From positions 124,952,739 to 125,016,738 of the forward strand of contig CM057825.1 of assembly GCA_030068075.1 (NCBI GenBank): 64,000 nt of DNA. The letters run 5' to 3'. Made by a program: the position numbers and the translations under genes. Under the pieces are notes generated by a model that ran no database searches, had not been told where the DNA came from, and worked only from the letters and a program-made list of their open reading frames with translations. This document shows, one piece after another, positions 19,261-31,051 of this stretch. The DNA comes from Paguma larvata. Taxonomy: Eukaryota > Chordata > Mammalia > Carnivora > Viverridae. Every line of letters begins with the position of its first letter. Positions within the stretch are counted from its first letter, which is position 1.

Positions 19261-22114
19261 AAACACTCCTCGACTGGCTCTGAGTTTGGGGGTCACTGCT
19301 CAAGAGGGCGACTTTTCCGAGACCTCCGCTCTCGGATGGCTCTGGGTCAGACGGCAGAACTGTGAAACATCCCGCTTCGCCTCGGTCCCGCGCGAGTGAC
19401 ACAAGAGCCACCCAGCTTCAAAGGGAGCCCGAAGGCTCCAGGAGAAAAGCCGAGAGCGGGCCGAGGTCTCTGTCTGATAAACGGGAGGCCTATCTTACTG
19501 ACTGCTCGGCCCACGGGCGGTCCAGCTGCTAAATCCCCATATCCACCGCTGACCCTCGGCCCGGCTCCCAGCGGTAGGTGGCGAGGCGGCCAAACGCGGG
19601 AAGGAAGTTTCCTTTCTCCCGGCCCGTTGTTTTCAGAAAGGCCTGTGCCGATCTCTTGGGAAACACAGCAGGTGGAACATGATCTTCCCCGACTGCAAGA
19701 GACCTTGTTCGTAACGGGCAGGCGCCCAGCGCCTCTCCTCTCACAGTGGCTTGGTTTAAAGGGTACGTGTGTGAAAAGTACACACACGACTGCTTCTCTG
19801 GGTCCCCCGGTCTCTCCCCCTTCCGAAGTTACCCACGGATCCTGCGTCTGAAGATCCATGTCCTGATGGGGCCGGCTTTACGTTCTCATGGTTACAGTTC
19901 GGCTCAAGTCGAAGGGAAGCATTCGCACGAAAAGTATACGAACGGTGCCCGTGGAAGTACGGATGCAGAGGTGTGGTCGGCATGGTGCGTCCACGCGAGG
20001 TGGTGTGAGCACACACACCCCCCAAGGATTCCGCGACCCTGCGCCTAACTTTGTTTGCTTGGACTCAACCACACTGCCCGCTGCGTGGTCAGAGACCACA
20101 ATAAAACCCGTGTACACAGATTAAACGCCATGACAACCAAATTCCAATCTTCCGAACACCAAGGACTGGAGTGGGGGAAGGACTCACTTGGAGACTAGCA
20201 TTTCTTGGGCAGAGCAGAGAAGGGAGAAGGCAGAGAGACCCTCCAGAACCTAAGTAATCAAAGTTCTTTCTGACTCTGATGGAAATTCCTCTCATATCTG
20301 CCTTCTCCCAATCAACCAGCATCCGCCATCTTGGAAGGGGGCCCAACCGACGGAGCTCCAAAGCGATCTAATGACATTTGCTTTCCCAGCCAAGGAACCC
20401 TTCACAGGGAGGGGGAGGCTCTCCAGCGGCACTGTCCCTTTCCTGAGGGTCCCACTGTTGGGAAGAGGGAGGAAGGGAAATGGAACCTCTCGAAGCCCAC
20501 AGCTGATCTGCGATGCAGCCCACGTTCAGTATCTCCATGCCTGTTCGGCAGCTCACTGCCGTGACTGATACGGGCTGAGTGTGACTGGAAGGTGAACAGG
20601 GATAGTGACACTCCCCGCGTTTCCCCCGAGACTCATCATCACTCACGCTTAGATACACCATGAGGCAAAGTACCCCCCGCTGAGAAACCGAACCTTACAA
20701 GAGGCCCGATGTGAACCCCCAAAAGGAGGTGTCGGTCCTGGTTCTCAGCACAGAGATGGTCACAGGTCCTTCAACGCTGGGAGAAAAAAACGCATTCTGT
20801 GGTCGCTAAAGCCTCGTTTCCCCTTCTTCCAACCCCCACCCAGCATTCTCAAAACAGCCTTCCAAACTCAGCTACGACGCCGGTTCTCCAGAAAGGCTCC
20901 CGTGGGGAGGCCTCCCTGGGGAAGAGGAAGAACGTTCTACAGAGGGAGCGGCAGGCATGAAGGGCTTGGCACGTTTGAGGGACTACCAGAAGGTCAGTGT
21001 GACGGCGACTTGGTGACAAGAGGACAAGAGGAAAGGAGTCGTCGCTCCTGACAGTTTGGGCTACAGTACCTTGTGCGGTGAGGCTGCCCTGCGCGCGGGA
21101 CAACGTTCACGGCATCCCTGGGCTGCACCCACTGGCCGCCAGTAAGAGCACCCCTGTCTAGTCGTGACAGCCAGAAAGTGTCCCCAGACACTGGCCCGCC
21201 TCTACTCCCACCTCTGCCGGGGGCCGCCGGGTCCAGAAGGGGGTTCTCAGCCACCACGCAGTTTCGGGGCAAAGCAGAAGCCTGTGCCCGTGGAATGGAG
21301 AGCTGGCCTTTCCCAGACTCAGTGAGCGGACGCGCCCCCCCCACCCCTGGACAGTTATTCGGGGAGAAGTAAGTTCCCGTACCCAGCATAACAGCGGCGT
21401 CCCCAAGAGCAGCCTTGAGTCCTTCATCACTGCTTCCCCAGGCGCCTCTACAGGACCCGAGACACCAAAGCGCACAAGGTGCCCGGGAGTGTTCGAGAAA
21501 GACGGGAAAACTCCCAGAAGGGTCCAGGGGGCCCGGGCCGGCCCCTGGCAGCTTCTGCCGCTCAAGGCGGGACACGCGGACATGTGTCAGCGGACGCTGG
21601 CTTGGACCCTGGCCTGGGGGAGCCACAGCCCTTAGTGGGGACGGCCCTCACTGCCAGGCTCCTCAGCCGCCCCGGGTTGAGGGTCTGAGTTGTGCAGGAG
21701 AGCAGGAGCAGGTCAGAGACGCGAGATCGGAGGTGTGCGGTGACCACGGCCCGGGAGGCAGGGGGCTGGGGAAGAAGGCTTGCAAGGCCGTGCCACAGCA
21801 CGCAAAGAAGCGCGACCCTGGGCACAGCCACAGGTGCCACACCGAGGTGTGGTTGGGGTCACGCTGAAAATCAAACAATGATGACCGTCAGATTAACTTC
21901 ATGTGGACCCTTCCCGAGCTGCAGGACTCCCACTTCCCAGTTTAGGGAAGAGGCTGTGGACGGCTTGCAGCACGAAAAGCAGTGAGCGGCAGGCTCAGTC
22001 TGGACCCCGGAGAAGGGAGGGAGAGAGTGGGAAGGGGACAGCAAAGAGGGGCCAGGTGGCAGGCCTCTTGCATTTGCTGACAGCCATTTCCAAGAGAAAA
22101 GAAAACGTCACTGT
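19261..22114. other. Long unassigned stretch, GC-rich and repeat-poor
   Basis: Nearly 3 kb with no recognised SINE, LINE, LTR or DNA transposon. CpG is common throughout. The longest open frame (20994-21626, reverse, 210 codons) is Gly/Pro/Ser-rich and unlike any protein I recognise. Absence of repeats is itself the main observation. Confidence 0.4.
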
Positions 22115-22166
22115 GCGAGGCTTAGTCTCCATTTATCCTCACAACAGCCTCAGGTGGTAAGAAGTG
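22115..22166 (-). mobile_element. MIR fragment (tentative)
   Basis: TTTATCCTCACAACAGCCTC and AGGTGGTAAG match the reverse MIR 3' region; only about 50 bases remain. Confidence 0.5.
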
Positions 22167-22189
22167 AAGTGTGGAGGGAGGAGGGACTG

Positions 22190-22492
22190 CGGCCTACAGC
22201 TTCCAGCTAGAAGGCCTTACCTCCTATCACGTTCCGCCTCACTCTCTCAGTTCTGGCTACTCCAGCCTTCTCGGGGCCCTGCCCCAGGACATTTGCACAG
22301 TTTGTGTTTCTTGTGCCTGATTACCCTCTCCTCCCTTCTTCCCCTGGCTCACAGCACTCAACCTTCACATCTCACCTTATTCATCCGCCAAGAAGCCTTC
22401 TCTGGCCCTTCTCCAGACCAAATCACCCTATTAAAAGCTCTCTTATCATCCGGGCTTCTTTTTCTGTGTCACTTGTCAAAGTTACAATTTAA
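22190..22492 (+). mobile_element. L2 LINE 3' region
   Basis: CTACTCCAGCCTTCTCGGGG, CAGGACATTTGCACAGTTTG, ACCTTCACATCTCACCTTAT, CCGCCAAGAAGCCTTCTCTG and CCAAATCACCCTATTAAA follow L2 order. Confidence 0.8.
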
Positions 22493-22499
22493 CAGGGGA

Positions 22500-23030
22500 G
22501 CCGCTGTTGCTGGCTCCCGACTGTATGTATCTGCCAGATTCAAGGTGCCCACAAAATCTCTGACATTCTGGTCCTGGGGTCTTATTCCCCCTTAAAACTG
22601 GCCTACCCTCGATGACTCGTCTGACCAACAGACTGTGGCAGAAGGAACGTTCTGGGAGCTCGGAGCCCAGGTGATAAGAAAGCTCCCGCCGGGCCTCTTG
22701 GCACGTTCCCGCTTCTAGAACCCGGCCGTCGTGCCACGAGAAGCCCCGCCTCATGTGCTTCTAGCCGACCGCCCCAGATGAGGTCCCGGCCAGCGGCCAG
22801 CACCAGCTGCCACCTGTGTGAACGAGACGCGTGGAGCATCCACCCGGCAAACCGGGTCGACGACGGACCGCAGCCCCAGCCCTTATCTGACTGCAACACA
22901 CGCAAAACATCCGAGGGAGGACCGTCCGGCTAAGCCCTGTCGGCCCGCAAAACTTTAAGAGCTAATCAAAACTGTTTAAGCCACTAAGTTTGTGAGCGAT
23001 TTGTTCCGTGGCAATAGACGGCCAGGCCCC
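22500..23030 (+). mobile_element. Solo LTR of the ERVL-MaLR (MLT1-like) group
   Basis: GATGACTCGTCTGACCAACA, GACTGTGGCAGAAGGAACGT, CTTCTAGAACCCGGCCGTCG, a GCTAAGCCCTGTCGGCCCGC stretch, TTTAAGCCACTAAGTTTGTG and GCAATAGACGGCC follow the MLT1 LTR order. No gag, pol or env remnant flanks it. CpG is far more frequent than expected for an LTR of this age. Confidence 0.75.
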
Positions 23031-23443
23031 CCCAGGCTCCGGAACAATAAGCAGGTGTTCACGCCCGAGGAACGCACCCTGGAGGCGGCAGCTACGGCCG
23101 GATACGTCAGAAGTTCATGACCGACGGATCGGATGAAGAACTGAGGGTGTGAACTAATGGCAGAGGTGGGACATTCGAACCAGATGATATCAGTTCAAAT
23201 CGCCCTTCCCTTTCCTTTTTAACCGCAACCTAATGTTCCCTGAAAAAGGAAAGCATTAAAAACCAAAACAAAACACGTTCTTCCTGCCTATCGTATCTGC
23301 CACAGGTTTGGGAGGAAAAGTGGAATGCTCAAACTGAGTCTTGTCACGAGACGGTCGCCTCCTCGGTTTTCTGTCTCAGGGGAAGTTCGGAGTTGAAAAG
23401 CCAGTTTGCTTTCGGGCTGTCGTGCCCTCACCGTGGCATCACC
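23031..23443. other. Unassigned sequence
   Basis: No feature recognised; contains a short AAAACCAAAACAAAAC run near 23260. Confidence 0.35.
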
Positions 23444-23675
23444 TGGAGGCCAGCAGACGTTTCCCGGAAAGGGCCACGTAATAAAGAGGTTCAGCTTTGC
23501 AGGCTGCAAAGTCTCTGCTACAACTGCCCCACTCTGCCCTAGGGTGAAAGCCGACACCGCGGACGCTATGTGAATGAATGGGTATGGCTGTGTTCCAATA
23601 AAACTTTATTTACACGGACACAAACAGCGGGCCAGATCGGCCCATCCCCGGTACAGCGCGTAGTACAGCCGTCCC
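23444..23675 (+). mobile_element. Non-autonomous hAT-type DNA transposon fossil, copy 2
   Basis: CAGACGTTTCCCGGAAAGGG, GGTTCAGCTTTGCAGGCTGC, GTATGGCTGTGTTCCAATAA and AACTTTATTTACACGGACAC are forward-strand equivalents of the copy at 9366. Confidence 0.75.
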
Positions 23676-24534
23676 TAAACTCAGGCGTGATCGTGTTGTT
23701 TGCAGAGCCGGGGAATTAGGCAACGCTTCCAAAGCAAATAACTTTCAGTACTGAATGGTGCCCCGCGGACGGCGTCTTTCACTGCGTGTCAGCGTGGGCA
23801 GGCAGAGATGGAAGAGGAAGATGGAAGATGCAAAGATGGAAGAAGAAGATACAATAAAAAAAATTAATATAGAAAAAATCTGATTCATTGACCTTTTTTC
23901 CTTCTGTAAATTGGGGGAGGAGAAGCCTGCCCCCTTTGGTTGGAGTACGGATGCCTATTACTAGCTCTGAAGAGCAACGTTCCACGAGAGTGGTGTTTGG
24001 AAACCACTGAGGCAGCTCGCGGCAACGAGAAATTCCCTCCTAGGCCCTCAATGAACTATCTGTTAATAAATGACCAAGTCCGTGTCTATTAGAATAAGAG
24101 GAAGCCACTCATTTCTCAGCCCGTTCACTAATCAGGGCGCCGCCACTGGGTGAAATTTACTCAAAGCAGCAAAACATCGTAAGTAATGGCTTCCTTCCTT
24201 CCTTCCTTGTCTATGTAGGATCAAGCCTTTCATTTCAGAAAGTACGACCTAGGTTAGCCGAAACCGAACTTCTGTCTACATGAGGCCCGGGGCACCGACT
24301 ACGGCTGGTACCCAAACTCTAGATACCAGAGTTACACAGCTAACTTTTTTAAAACTCTGGGTTTTAAAATAATTATAGACTCTGTACGTTTAATTGTTAA
24401 ATGGCTAATGTTAATTCTCAGACAAAAGAAATTTGCCATGCTATTATTAGCAGTAACAGCTCCATGTATAAAGCATTTCTGAACTCACAGAGCAATTTTT
24501 AAAAACAGCACGGTATCATTTTATTCTTAGACGG
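23676..24534. other. Unassigned, AT-richer sequence
   Basis: Contains a GGAAGATGGAAGATG purine run near 23805-23860 and a TTCC repeat at 24190-24209. CpG falls and AT rises from here to 25.1 kb. Confidence 0.4.
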
Positions 24535-24655
24535 GTCCCAGGATTAAATAGGTATAACCGTGTTCATTTTATACCGTTTTCATTTTCTTATAAGACAGTG
24601 AGGTTCACAGTAAGTACCAGTGGCCCGCCCGTGGTCCTAGCTTAGAAGGGGCACC
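24535..24655 (-). mobile_element. Possible diverged MIR SINE
   Basis: AGACAGTGAGGTTCACAGTAAG followed by CCCGTGGTCCTAGCTTAG echoes the reverse MIR core, weakly. Confidence 0.35.
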
Positions 24656-25215
24656 TAGTTTCAGCGCCCTTGCGTGGGAACACCCCCAAAGCATGGGGTA
24701 ACTCCTCTCAGTTAGAATTAATATGCGACATCTATTTCCACTGTTCTTTGCAAAGTTTAGCACTATCCGAAAAAAAAAAAACGTTAGCTTGGCTAATTAT
24801 TCAGATTTTCTTTAGCGAGGGTCCAAATGTTCAACTGAATGGGTGTGTGTGTTATTTGTTACACCATATTTTTAAAAGCAGGCGAATGTCCAATAGTGAC
24901 CCAAGGGCTTGGCTTGGAAGCAAATTTCAATCAAAAACATCAATTTACTGCCTGAATTTGCCTCCGTTTCAATAACTGAATCTTTCTTGATTGACTCAAT
25001 AAAACCCACTTCACATTTAAACACCAGGGTGGGAGGTGAGCTGGTCCAAGCCAGCTGGCCTTTTCTTTGGGACCTCACCAAACAGAAGCCAGCTGCCTTC
25101 CTGACAGCGCACTGGAACCGGCCTGGGATGCACACACAATGTCCCCTCCCCCCCTCCCAGGGGCTGTGCTCACCCTGGGGCTACTTCCCACTTTGTAAGT
25201 TGGTTTATTGTATTA
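24656..25215. other. AT-rich unique sequence, possible conserved noncoding DNA
   Basis: The part at 24820-25020 is low in CpG and reads TTTCAATCAAAAACATC, TTTCTTGATTGACTCAAT. No exon or repeat was recognised. Confidence 0.3.
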
Positions 25216-25240
25216 GAGCAACGTTTTTTTTTAATTTATT

Positions 25241-25276
<36 letters not shown>

Positions 25277-25467
25277 TGCGCACACGCGCGCAGATGGGGG
25301 AGGGGCAGAGAGAGAGGGCAACGCAGAATCCGAAGCAGGCTCCAGGCTCTGAGCTGTCAGCACAGAGCCCGACACGGGGCTGGAACCCACGAACTGTGAG
25401 ATCGTGACCTGGGCCGAAGTCAGACACGTAACTGACTGAGCCACCCAGGCGCCCGGGAGCAACCTTT
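25216..25467 (-). mobile_element. Felid tRNA-Lys SINE with target-site duplication
   Basis: Reverse copy (25227-25456) with a long GA tract, GAATCCGAAGCAGGCTCCAG, CACAGAGCCCGACACGGGGC and head GCCACCCAGGCGCCC. Target duplication GAGCAACGTTT at 25216-25226 and GAGCAACCTTT at 25457-25467. Confidence 0.96.
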
Positions 25468-27094
25468 CAGATCAAATATTAGGGTCCCATGAAGAGTCTG
25501 CAGAAAATTAAGAACCGGACATAGATTTCGATCCTAAAACAATACGCAAAGGGGAGCTCAAGACAGAAAATCCATTGCGGGGCTCCTGAAAAGTCTGCCC
25601 ACGAAGGAGTGGCCGGCTGTCTCCCCCACAGGGCACTGCGACTACGTCACCCAGCCCGTATACTCTTCTGCAAGGTGACTTCGCCACATACTCCCCGTCC
25701 CCCTCATCCCACCAAGGGGCGAGGGCTCTTCTTCCAGCCCCTAGAATCTGGGCAGGGCCCCGTGACTGCTGAGAGCAAGGAACGTGGCAGGAGCGAGGGT
25801 GCGCCGGTGCCGGTCGGAGCCCTCGACTTCCGGGCGGCCTCCACTTCCTGCCTCCTGGAGGCCGGCTGCCCAGTCCGACAGCAGAAGCGTCGCCGCCCGG
25901 AGAAAACCAGGTCGAGGCCAAAGGCTCTGGAAGACAAGACGCCACATGGAGGGAGAAGGAGCTCAAGAAGGAACAAGAGGGCAAACACAGGGATGAAGAA
26001 ATTGTTCTAGAAATGGAGCGCCCAGCCCCAGCTGCTGCCGCACGGGACAGAAACAAGGCGCCCGGCAGAGCTCCTCCCCAATTCCTGGCCCTGGCAAAAC
26101 CAGGAACCGAACAAAATGGCGGTTTCAAGCCGTCGGATTTTTGCACAGTTTGTTTTATAAAAATAAAGAACTGGTACAGGTATTTTTTGTTTTTATTGAA
26201 ACATAAGGTAACTCTCATTTGAGGCCCTGTCCAGGGCTCCATGGTCTGTGGGCTGCAAAGTAGGGGCTCAATCCAGCCAGTGCCCCCCCATCTTGCCTGG
26301 GTAGGACGGCCCTTACCCAGAGGGATGCTTCTCTAGGCTTCCTCTAAGGGGGGCCTTTCTCATCCCTGCGAGGTTCGACAGACACTAGCAGTGACCCCCA
26401 AGCTCAGTTATCCAGATTTGAGACCTCTACCCTGCCAGCTCTTCCTGGTCCCTCCTCCTTCTGTCCCCACGCTCTGACCCCCACGGCAGCCCGACATCCC
26501 CCTGCCCATCTGGCTGCTCAGTGGTGGTGCCTGTTGACGGACACCTGACAGAACCGCCCACTCAGGGCGGAGCTGGGCGCTGGGCGTCACTGCAGTCAGT
26601 ACCTCCAGGGCCGCAGAGTCTGCTCCCTGTGGCCTTCTCCCAACGGCTGGCAGTTGGGTTCCTTCAAAACCCATTACGATGATTTCTTCCTCCAAGGCCC
26701 TTCTGTGCGGACTGAATACTAATGAACCTCCACTACAGAGCAGGGGCCTCCTGCTGCCCTGGGTGCCGGGCAGCGGGGACAGTCCCTCGCCTGGGCTTCC
26801 GTGTGGGAGTCCATATTGACTGCGGTTATTTCGTGGGCTGACTAAGGGCTCTCCGGGCCACGCAGCCGAGCCCCGGGAACAGTGCACAGGCTGGGCAAGT
26901 CTGACGCCCAAACTCACGGGACTCCGTGTCAGAGGCTGAAGCTGTATTTGCCTCCCAAGAAGGGGCAGGAAGTCTGCGTGGCTTCCGTCTTACCCTTTAT
27001 GCCTGTCCCGAGAACCCTGCAATCTGTCCATCCAACGCAGGGGACGTCTGGACGTTGTTCTCCCTTGCCTCCCTCTGAGAAGTGGGTGCATACC
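25468..27094. other. Unassigned GC-rich sequence
   Basis: A 244-codon reverse open frame (25508-26242) covers part, but its start is low complexity and no domain is recognised. At 26233-26285, GTCTGTGGGCTGCAAAG with CTCAATCCAGCCAGTGC may be a scrap of the hAT family seen elsewhere. Otherwise unassigned. Confidence 0.35.
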
Positions 27095-27215
27095 ACCTGA
27101 GACCTTAGAGCCAGAAAGATGTGTGCTCAAATCCAGACTCTGCTGGTTCTCAGCTGCGTGACTTTGGGTAAAAATGACGGCACTCATGTTCTCCTGTGAG
27201 GTTTGTGAATAAACC
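27095..27215 (+). mobile_element. MIR SINE fragment
   Basis: CTTAGAGCCAGAAAGATGTG, GCTCAAATCCAGACTCTGCT and CTCAGCTGCGTGACTTTGGG are the MIR 5' half and core. Confidence 0.8.
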
Positions 27216-27356
27216 TTCTGGAAAACCCTTTAACAGTTATGTATTCACCCTGATGTATTCGAGAAGGAAATGGGCTTCATTCATACTATGACATTATGGA
27301 TAGCAGAGCTTAAGGCTGAGCCCGAGCAGATAGTGACTACGTTTAGGAAAAACGTG

Positions 27357-27570
27357 GGGGTGCCTGCGTGGCTCAGTCGGTTGAGCATCCGACTTTGGCT
27401 CAGGTCATGATCTCACAGCTCGTGAGTCGAGCCCTGCGTCAGGCTTTCTGCTGTCATTACGGAGCCTGCTTTGGATCCTCTGTCCGCCTCTCTCCCTGCA
27501 CTTCCCCCCCTCACACGCTCTCTCTTAAAAATAAAAATAAACATGAAACAACATAAATAAAAATATTAAG
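27357..27570 (+). mobile_element. Felid tRNA-Lys SINE
   Basis: Forward copy: GGTGCCTGCGTGGCTCAGTC (A box TGGCTCAGTCGGTT intact), B-box region GTGAGTCGAGCCCT with one base lost, GGAGCCTGCTTTGGATCC, and an A-rich tail broken by several T residues. Confidence 0.94.
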
Positions 27571-28354
27571 TAACTATTGGCAGGAAGAGTGTAACAGAGG
27601 TGTTACAGAATGCACTGTGGGCACACGTGGGGTGTGTGTACCCAGCAGCACCCCAGGGCCCGTTAGGTGCCGACAAACGTTTCCTTCTCCTGTGGCTCTC
27701 CTGTGACAGCAGCCCTGAGGCTTGTGACAGCGTCAGCCTCTACCCTTGAACTTGGCTCCAGCCAAGGCTTAGAAGTTGGAGGCAGAGTCCCTCAAGTCTC
27801 AGGGATTTTCCCCTTTTCCAGGGTGACAAGGAAGAACGGACTTCAGCTTTGCCAATCACGAACGCCCTTTAAGGGCCTCGTACACAGCAGGGCTGGCCCA
27901 CCTCAATAAAATTTCATCCAGGGCTTGCGATTCCCCGCTCTTCCGTGCCATCTGCTGCCCCTTCTCTGTGTGTTTAGCTCCCCGCCGACAACCGCTGGGT
28001 TTTAGATGCGCACCAAGGGCAGGGTGATAGCCGGGGAGGCCGCTCATAGCATCGTCTATGGATTGTGAGAGCCAAGACCTACCGATTACACAGGACGTCG
28101 GGGAGCTCGCCTGCGAATGTCGGCCAACTCTTAGATGACTGGGGCCAGGTCAACAGAGAAGTCACACCCACAGACTAGGAATTTTTTCAACTTCTGAAGC
28201 GATATGACCTCTGAGTTCACAGAAATCGAAGCCCACATTTAAATGTCGGGCCCAAGTCCACATTTCAGAGAAGGGCCTTTGTCGATCGAGCACCAGAACT
28301 CATCCAACCGGACTCCCAACTTGCACCTGCTACTACTGCTCATCTGACCTGCGG
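27571..28354. other. Unassigned sequence
   Basis: No feature recognised. Confidence 0.35.
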
Positions 28355-28720
28355 CGATGTCTGGACCGGCTTTCACCTCCAGTCCTCAACGGCGGCATTT
28401 CCTTCCCGCAGCACACGGCCACACGGTGCCTGCCTCCACGCCCTTGCTCGGGCTGTTCCCTGTGCGTGAACGCTCTTCCAGGCTGCCTCTCGGCCCAGAG
28501 AGCGTAAACGTCCCCTTCACGCTCAGCTCCGAGAAGCCACCTCTGACTTCCCGAGAGTTAACGCCCTGCACTTCTCCAGGCCGTCTGGCCCGCCATGTCC
28601 AACCATAATCTGCTCCCATGAGCATGCGTGTATTCGTCCGTGGGCTCCGTTTCCAACGTTCTGCACGAGGCCAGGGGCAAAGTAAGTGAGCCGTACGTGT
28701 CTGGAGGATAAATGGACGCA
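28355..28720 (+). mobile_element. L2 LINE 3' region
   Basis: GCCTCCACGCCCTTGCTCGG, GCTGTTCCCTGTGCGTGAAC, GCTCTTCCAGGCTGCC and GAGAAGCCACCTCTGACTTC keep L2 order. It meets the next L2, which points the other way. Confidence 0.65.
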
Positions 28721-28737
28721 GGAACCCCACGGGACAC

Positions 28738-29560
28738 TATCCATTCATTTAACGAACATTTACTGAGTGAGCACTGTGCGCGAGGCGCTAAGCGCTACGG
28801 GCTGAGGAGGAAGGAAGGGCTTACGTTGTAGATACAAAGAGACAAAATTATGTACAAATAAACGAGATCATTTCAGATGGCGACAAATGTTATGACGACA
28901 ATTTGTAAAAAGGTAACGGAGGAGAGCAGGGATCAGCCAACCACAGCCTGGGTGGGTCAAATCCAGCTGCCCATCTGTTTTCCTAAGCAGAGTGTTAGGA
29001 AATAATACCCCCATTTATTTACGTGCTGTTGCCTAGGAAAGCTTTCGTACGACACAACTCCAAGTCGAGTAGTTGCCACAGAGACCGTATGGTCCTCGAG
29101 CCGAAGATACTTACTATCGGGTCTTTGACAGAAAAAGATCTGCAGATCCCTGGCATAGAAAGTGATGCGGGGAGAGGGGGGATTTAGTAGGTGAACAGGA
29201 AAGCCCCCCTGAGAAGGCAGACGCTAGAGTGAAGACCGGAATGAGAAGAAGGCATCCGCCAAGCAAATACCGGGGGTGGGGAAGAGTCCCAGGCAGCAAG
29301 AACAGCACGTGCAAAGGCCCTGAGGTAAGACCAGGCTTGGCATATTCTAGAGACAGAAGGCAAGTGTGGCATCATCAGCTATCGACTCGTTCAAGGCAAG
29401 CCCGCAGTAGGCATGGTGAGGAGAAACGCCACCGGCAGGGGTGAGGGCTTCTTGCTAAGGCTCGTGAATAATTCTGAAAGTCGGCGGAAGTGCCTGGGGT
29501 TCTGGCGACAAGTGGTGAGACCGTGTCTATGAAAGAGGAGGTGACACCACCACCACGGTG
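28738..29560 (-). mobile_element. L2 LINE, reverse, split by a hAT insertion
   Basis: Left part 28738-28926: CATTCATTTAACGAACATTT, GAGCACTGTGCGCGAGGCGC, GATCATTTCAGATGGCGAC. Right part 29153-29560: GAACAGCACGTGCAAAGGCC, CTGAGGTAAGACCAGGCTTGG and reverse L2 sequence further 5'. The two parts are consistent with one L2 copy interrupted by the element at 28927-29152. Confidence 0.8.
28927..29152 (-). mobile_element. Complete non-autonomous hAT-type transposon, copy 3
   Basis: Both termini are present: CAGGGATCAGCCAACCACAG on the left and AAAGATCTGCAGATCCCTG on the right, an imperfect inverted repeat. Inside are GGTCAAATCCAGCTGCCC and GAGTAGTTGCCACAGAGACC. The 8-base flanks do not match, so the target duplication has decayed. 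No transposase is encoded. Confidence 0.8.
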
Positions 29561-30089
29561 GATGACGAAACCCAAAATGCTGACGGCCTGGCTTGCAACT
29601 GCTTTCCCCCTGAGGACAAAGCCTCCTTGTCGGGGTAGCCAGTTCTGGGTCACCCTTCCCGCCCAAGCCCAACACTGCATTCGGGGTTGTTTCAACTGCT
29701 TAGGCAAGATGTTTCCAGAACAGTGGAACCAGAGGGCCAAACGAGCATCTCACTCATATCGCTCTTATTACTTAAAACACTCACGGTTTCGTTTCTTGTT
29801 CACTCTAAAACCATAGGTTTTATATACCAGTTATATATATTTCCTTTAAATACAAGAAATACACTTTGAAAAAACTGTTCGCCTGTCCACCCCCTGCCTC
29901 TCAGTTACACTTCGGGAACCCGCTGCTGAGGCACAGACCTGCCGGAACTTCATTAAGGCTCCAGCTCCCCACATCGCAACATCGGGCGGTAGCTCCAGAG
30001 GGGACCGTGCGGTCACAGGGCAGCTGAGGGGACACGGCCCACGCCGTGGAGTCGCGCACAGCTCAAACGCGACTCCGTCCCTTTTACCA
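29561..30089. other. Unassigned sequence
   Basis: AT-rich patch with TATATACCAGTTATATATATT near 29820; otherwise no feature. Confidence 0.35.
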
Positions 30090-30260
30090 GCCATATGCTC
30101 TTGGCCGAGTCAAAGCTTGAGAGCCTCGGACTTCTCATCTGTCAAACGGCGCCGGGCCACGCGGCGGTTGTAAGAATTAGGAAACGTGCATGGTGTGGCC
30201 TAAAGCCTGACACCAATAAATGGCCGCAGCTAGGATGACAGACGCAGAATTATTTGTGGT
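30090..30260 (+). mobile_element. MIR SINE
   Basis: TGCTCTTGGCCGAGTCAAAG, CTTCTCATCTGTCAAACGGC, GTTGTAAGAATTAGGAAACG and CCTGACACCAATAAATGG follow MIR order. Many CpG remain. Confidence 0.75.
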
Positions 30261-31003
30261 GACAATTACCATCAACCAACGGCCTGCGGTTTCTCGAAAA
30301 GTGCGAGAGGCCTCTCTGGTCACCGCTGTGTCTGAGCTCCTGAGACGCCTGCAGCCCCCTGCCCGCCCGCCACCCCGCGGCTCTGGGGACCGGCAGGCAG
30401 AGCGGTAGTTTTCCACTGAGTTTGCCGAAGTAGGTCTCCTTCTTCCTGCTTTCCTTTTATTTCTTGTTTCCAAGAGACTCCTGATTAACAATCGTTCGGA
30501 GGGGAGGAGGAAAGAAATTACTGCAATGTTCCTTGCTCCGGCCCCGCTGGGCTGGGAGGCGGCTATTTCAGACTCAATCAGCTACCTGCAGGGTCACCGG
30601 ACGAAATTCCTCCCCACGGGGATCGGGAGGAGGTGGCCCCGTTGGGAGGCTTCCACTGGTGACCCATGGCCTGAAAACCCCACCTGCTCAGAAGTCCCCA
30701 GGGACCCCAACCTCAAGCGGGACGGGAGCCCAGTGGCTCTAAGAAACCCCCTGGTGGAAAAGCGGCGTCTCGGGCTGGCGCGGCAGGACAAAGCGCTGCC
30801 TCCGTCCTCTGAAAGCAATTACGTTCGAGCTGTGAGGATCAAACACGTCCTTAACTGGAGGTAATCGGAACTTCACCTTGAACCCTCTGCACGAGCAGAC
30901 TTACGTCTCCAGTGCTTAATTCAGAACATCATTAAAAGTGGTGTTTCTTCCCTTGGCCCAAGGGAGAGCGAGGGGGGAGGAAGCCAGCGCGTCGGCAGTG
31001 CAA
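30261..31003. other. Unassigned sequence
   Basis: No repeat or exon recognised. Confidence 0.35.
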
Positions 31004-31051
31004 TCGGGGGGCCAGGGTGGCTCAGCCGCTGGCGGGGGGGGGGGGGGGGGG
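31004..31051. repeat. Possible truncated SINE head next to an 18-base G-run
   Basis: GGGGCCAGGGTGGCTCAGCC resembles the first 25 bases of the local SINE family and is followed almost at once by 18 consecutive G (31034-31051). The SINE match may be chance; the G-run is certain. Confidence 0.45.

Noticed and set aside
25508..26242. 244-codon reverse open frame
   Set aside because: Begins in low-complexity sequence and has no recognisable protein; the opposite strand is also open over much of it.
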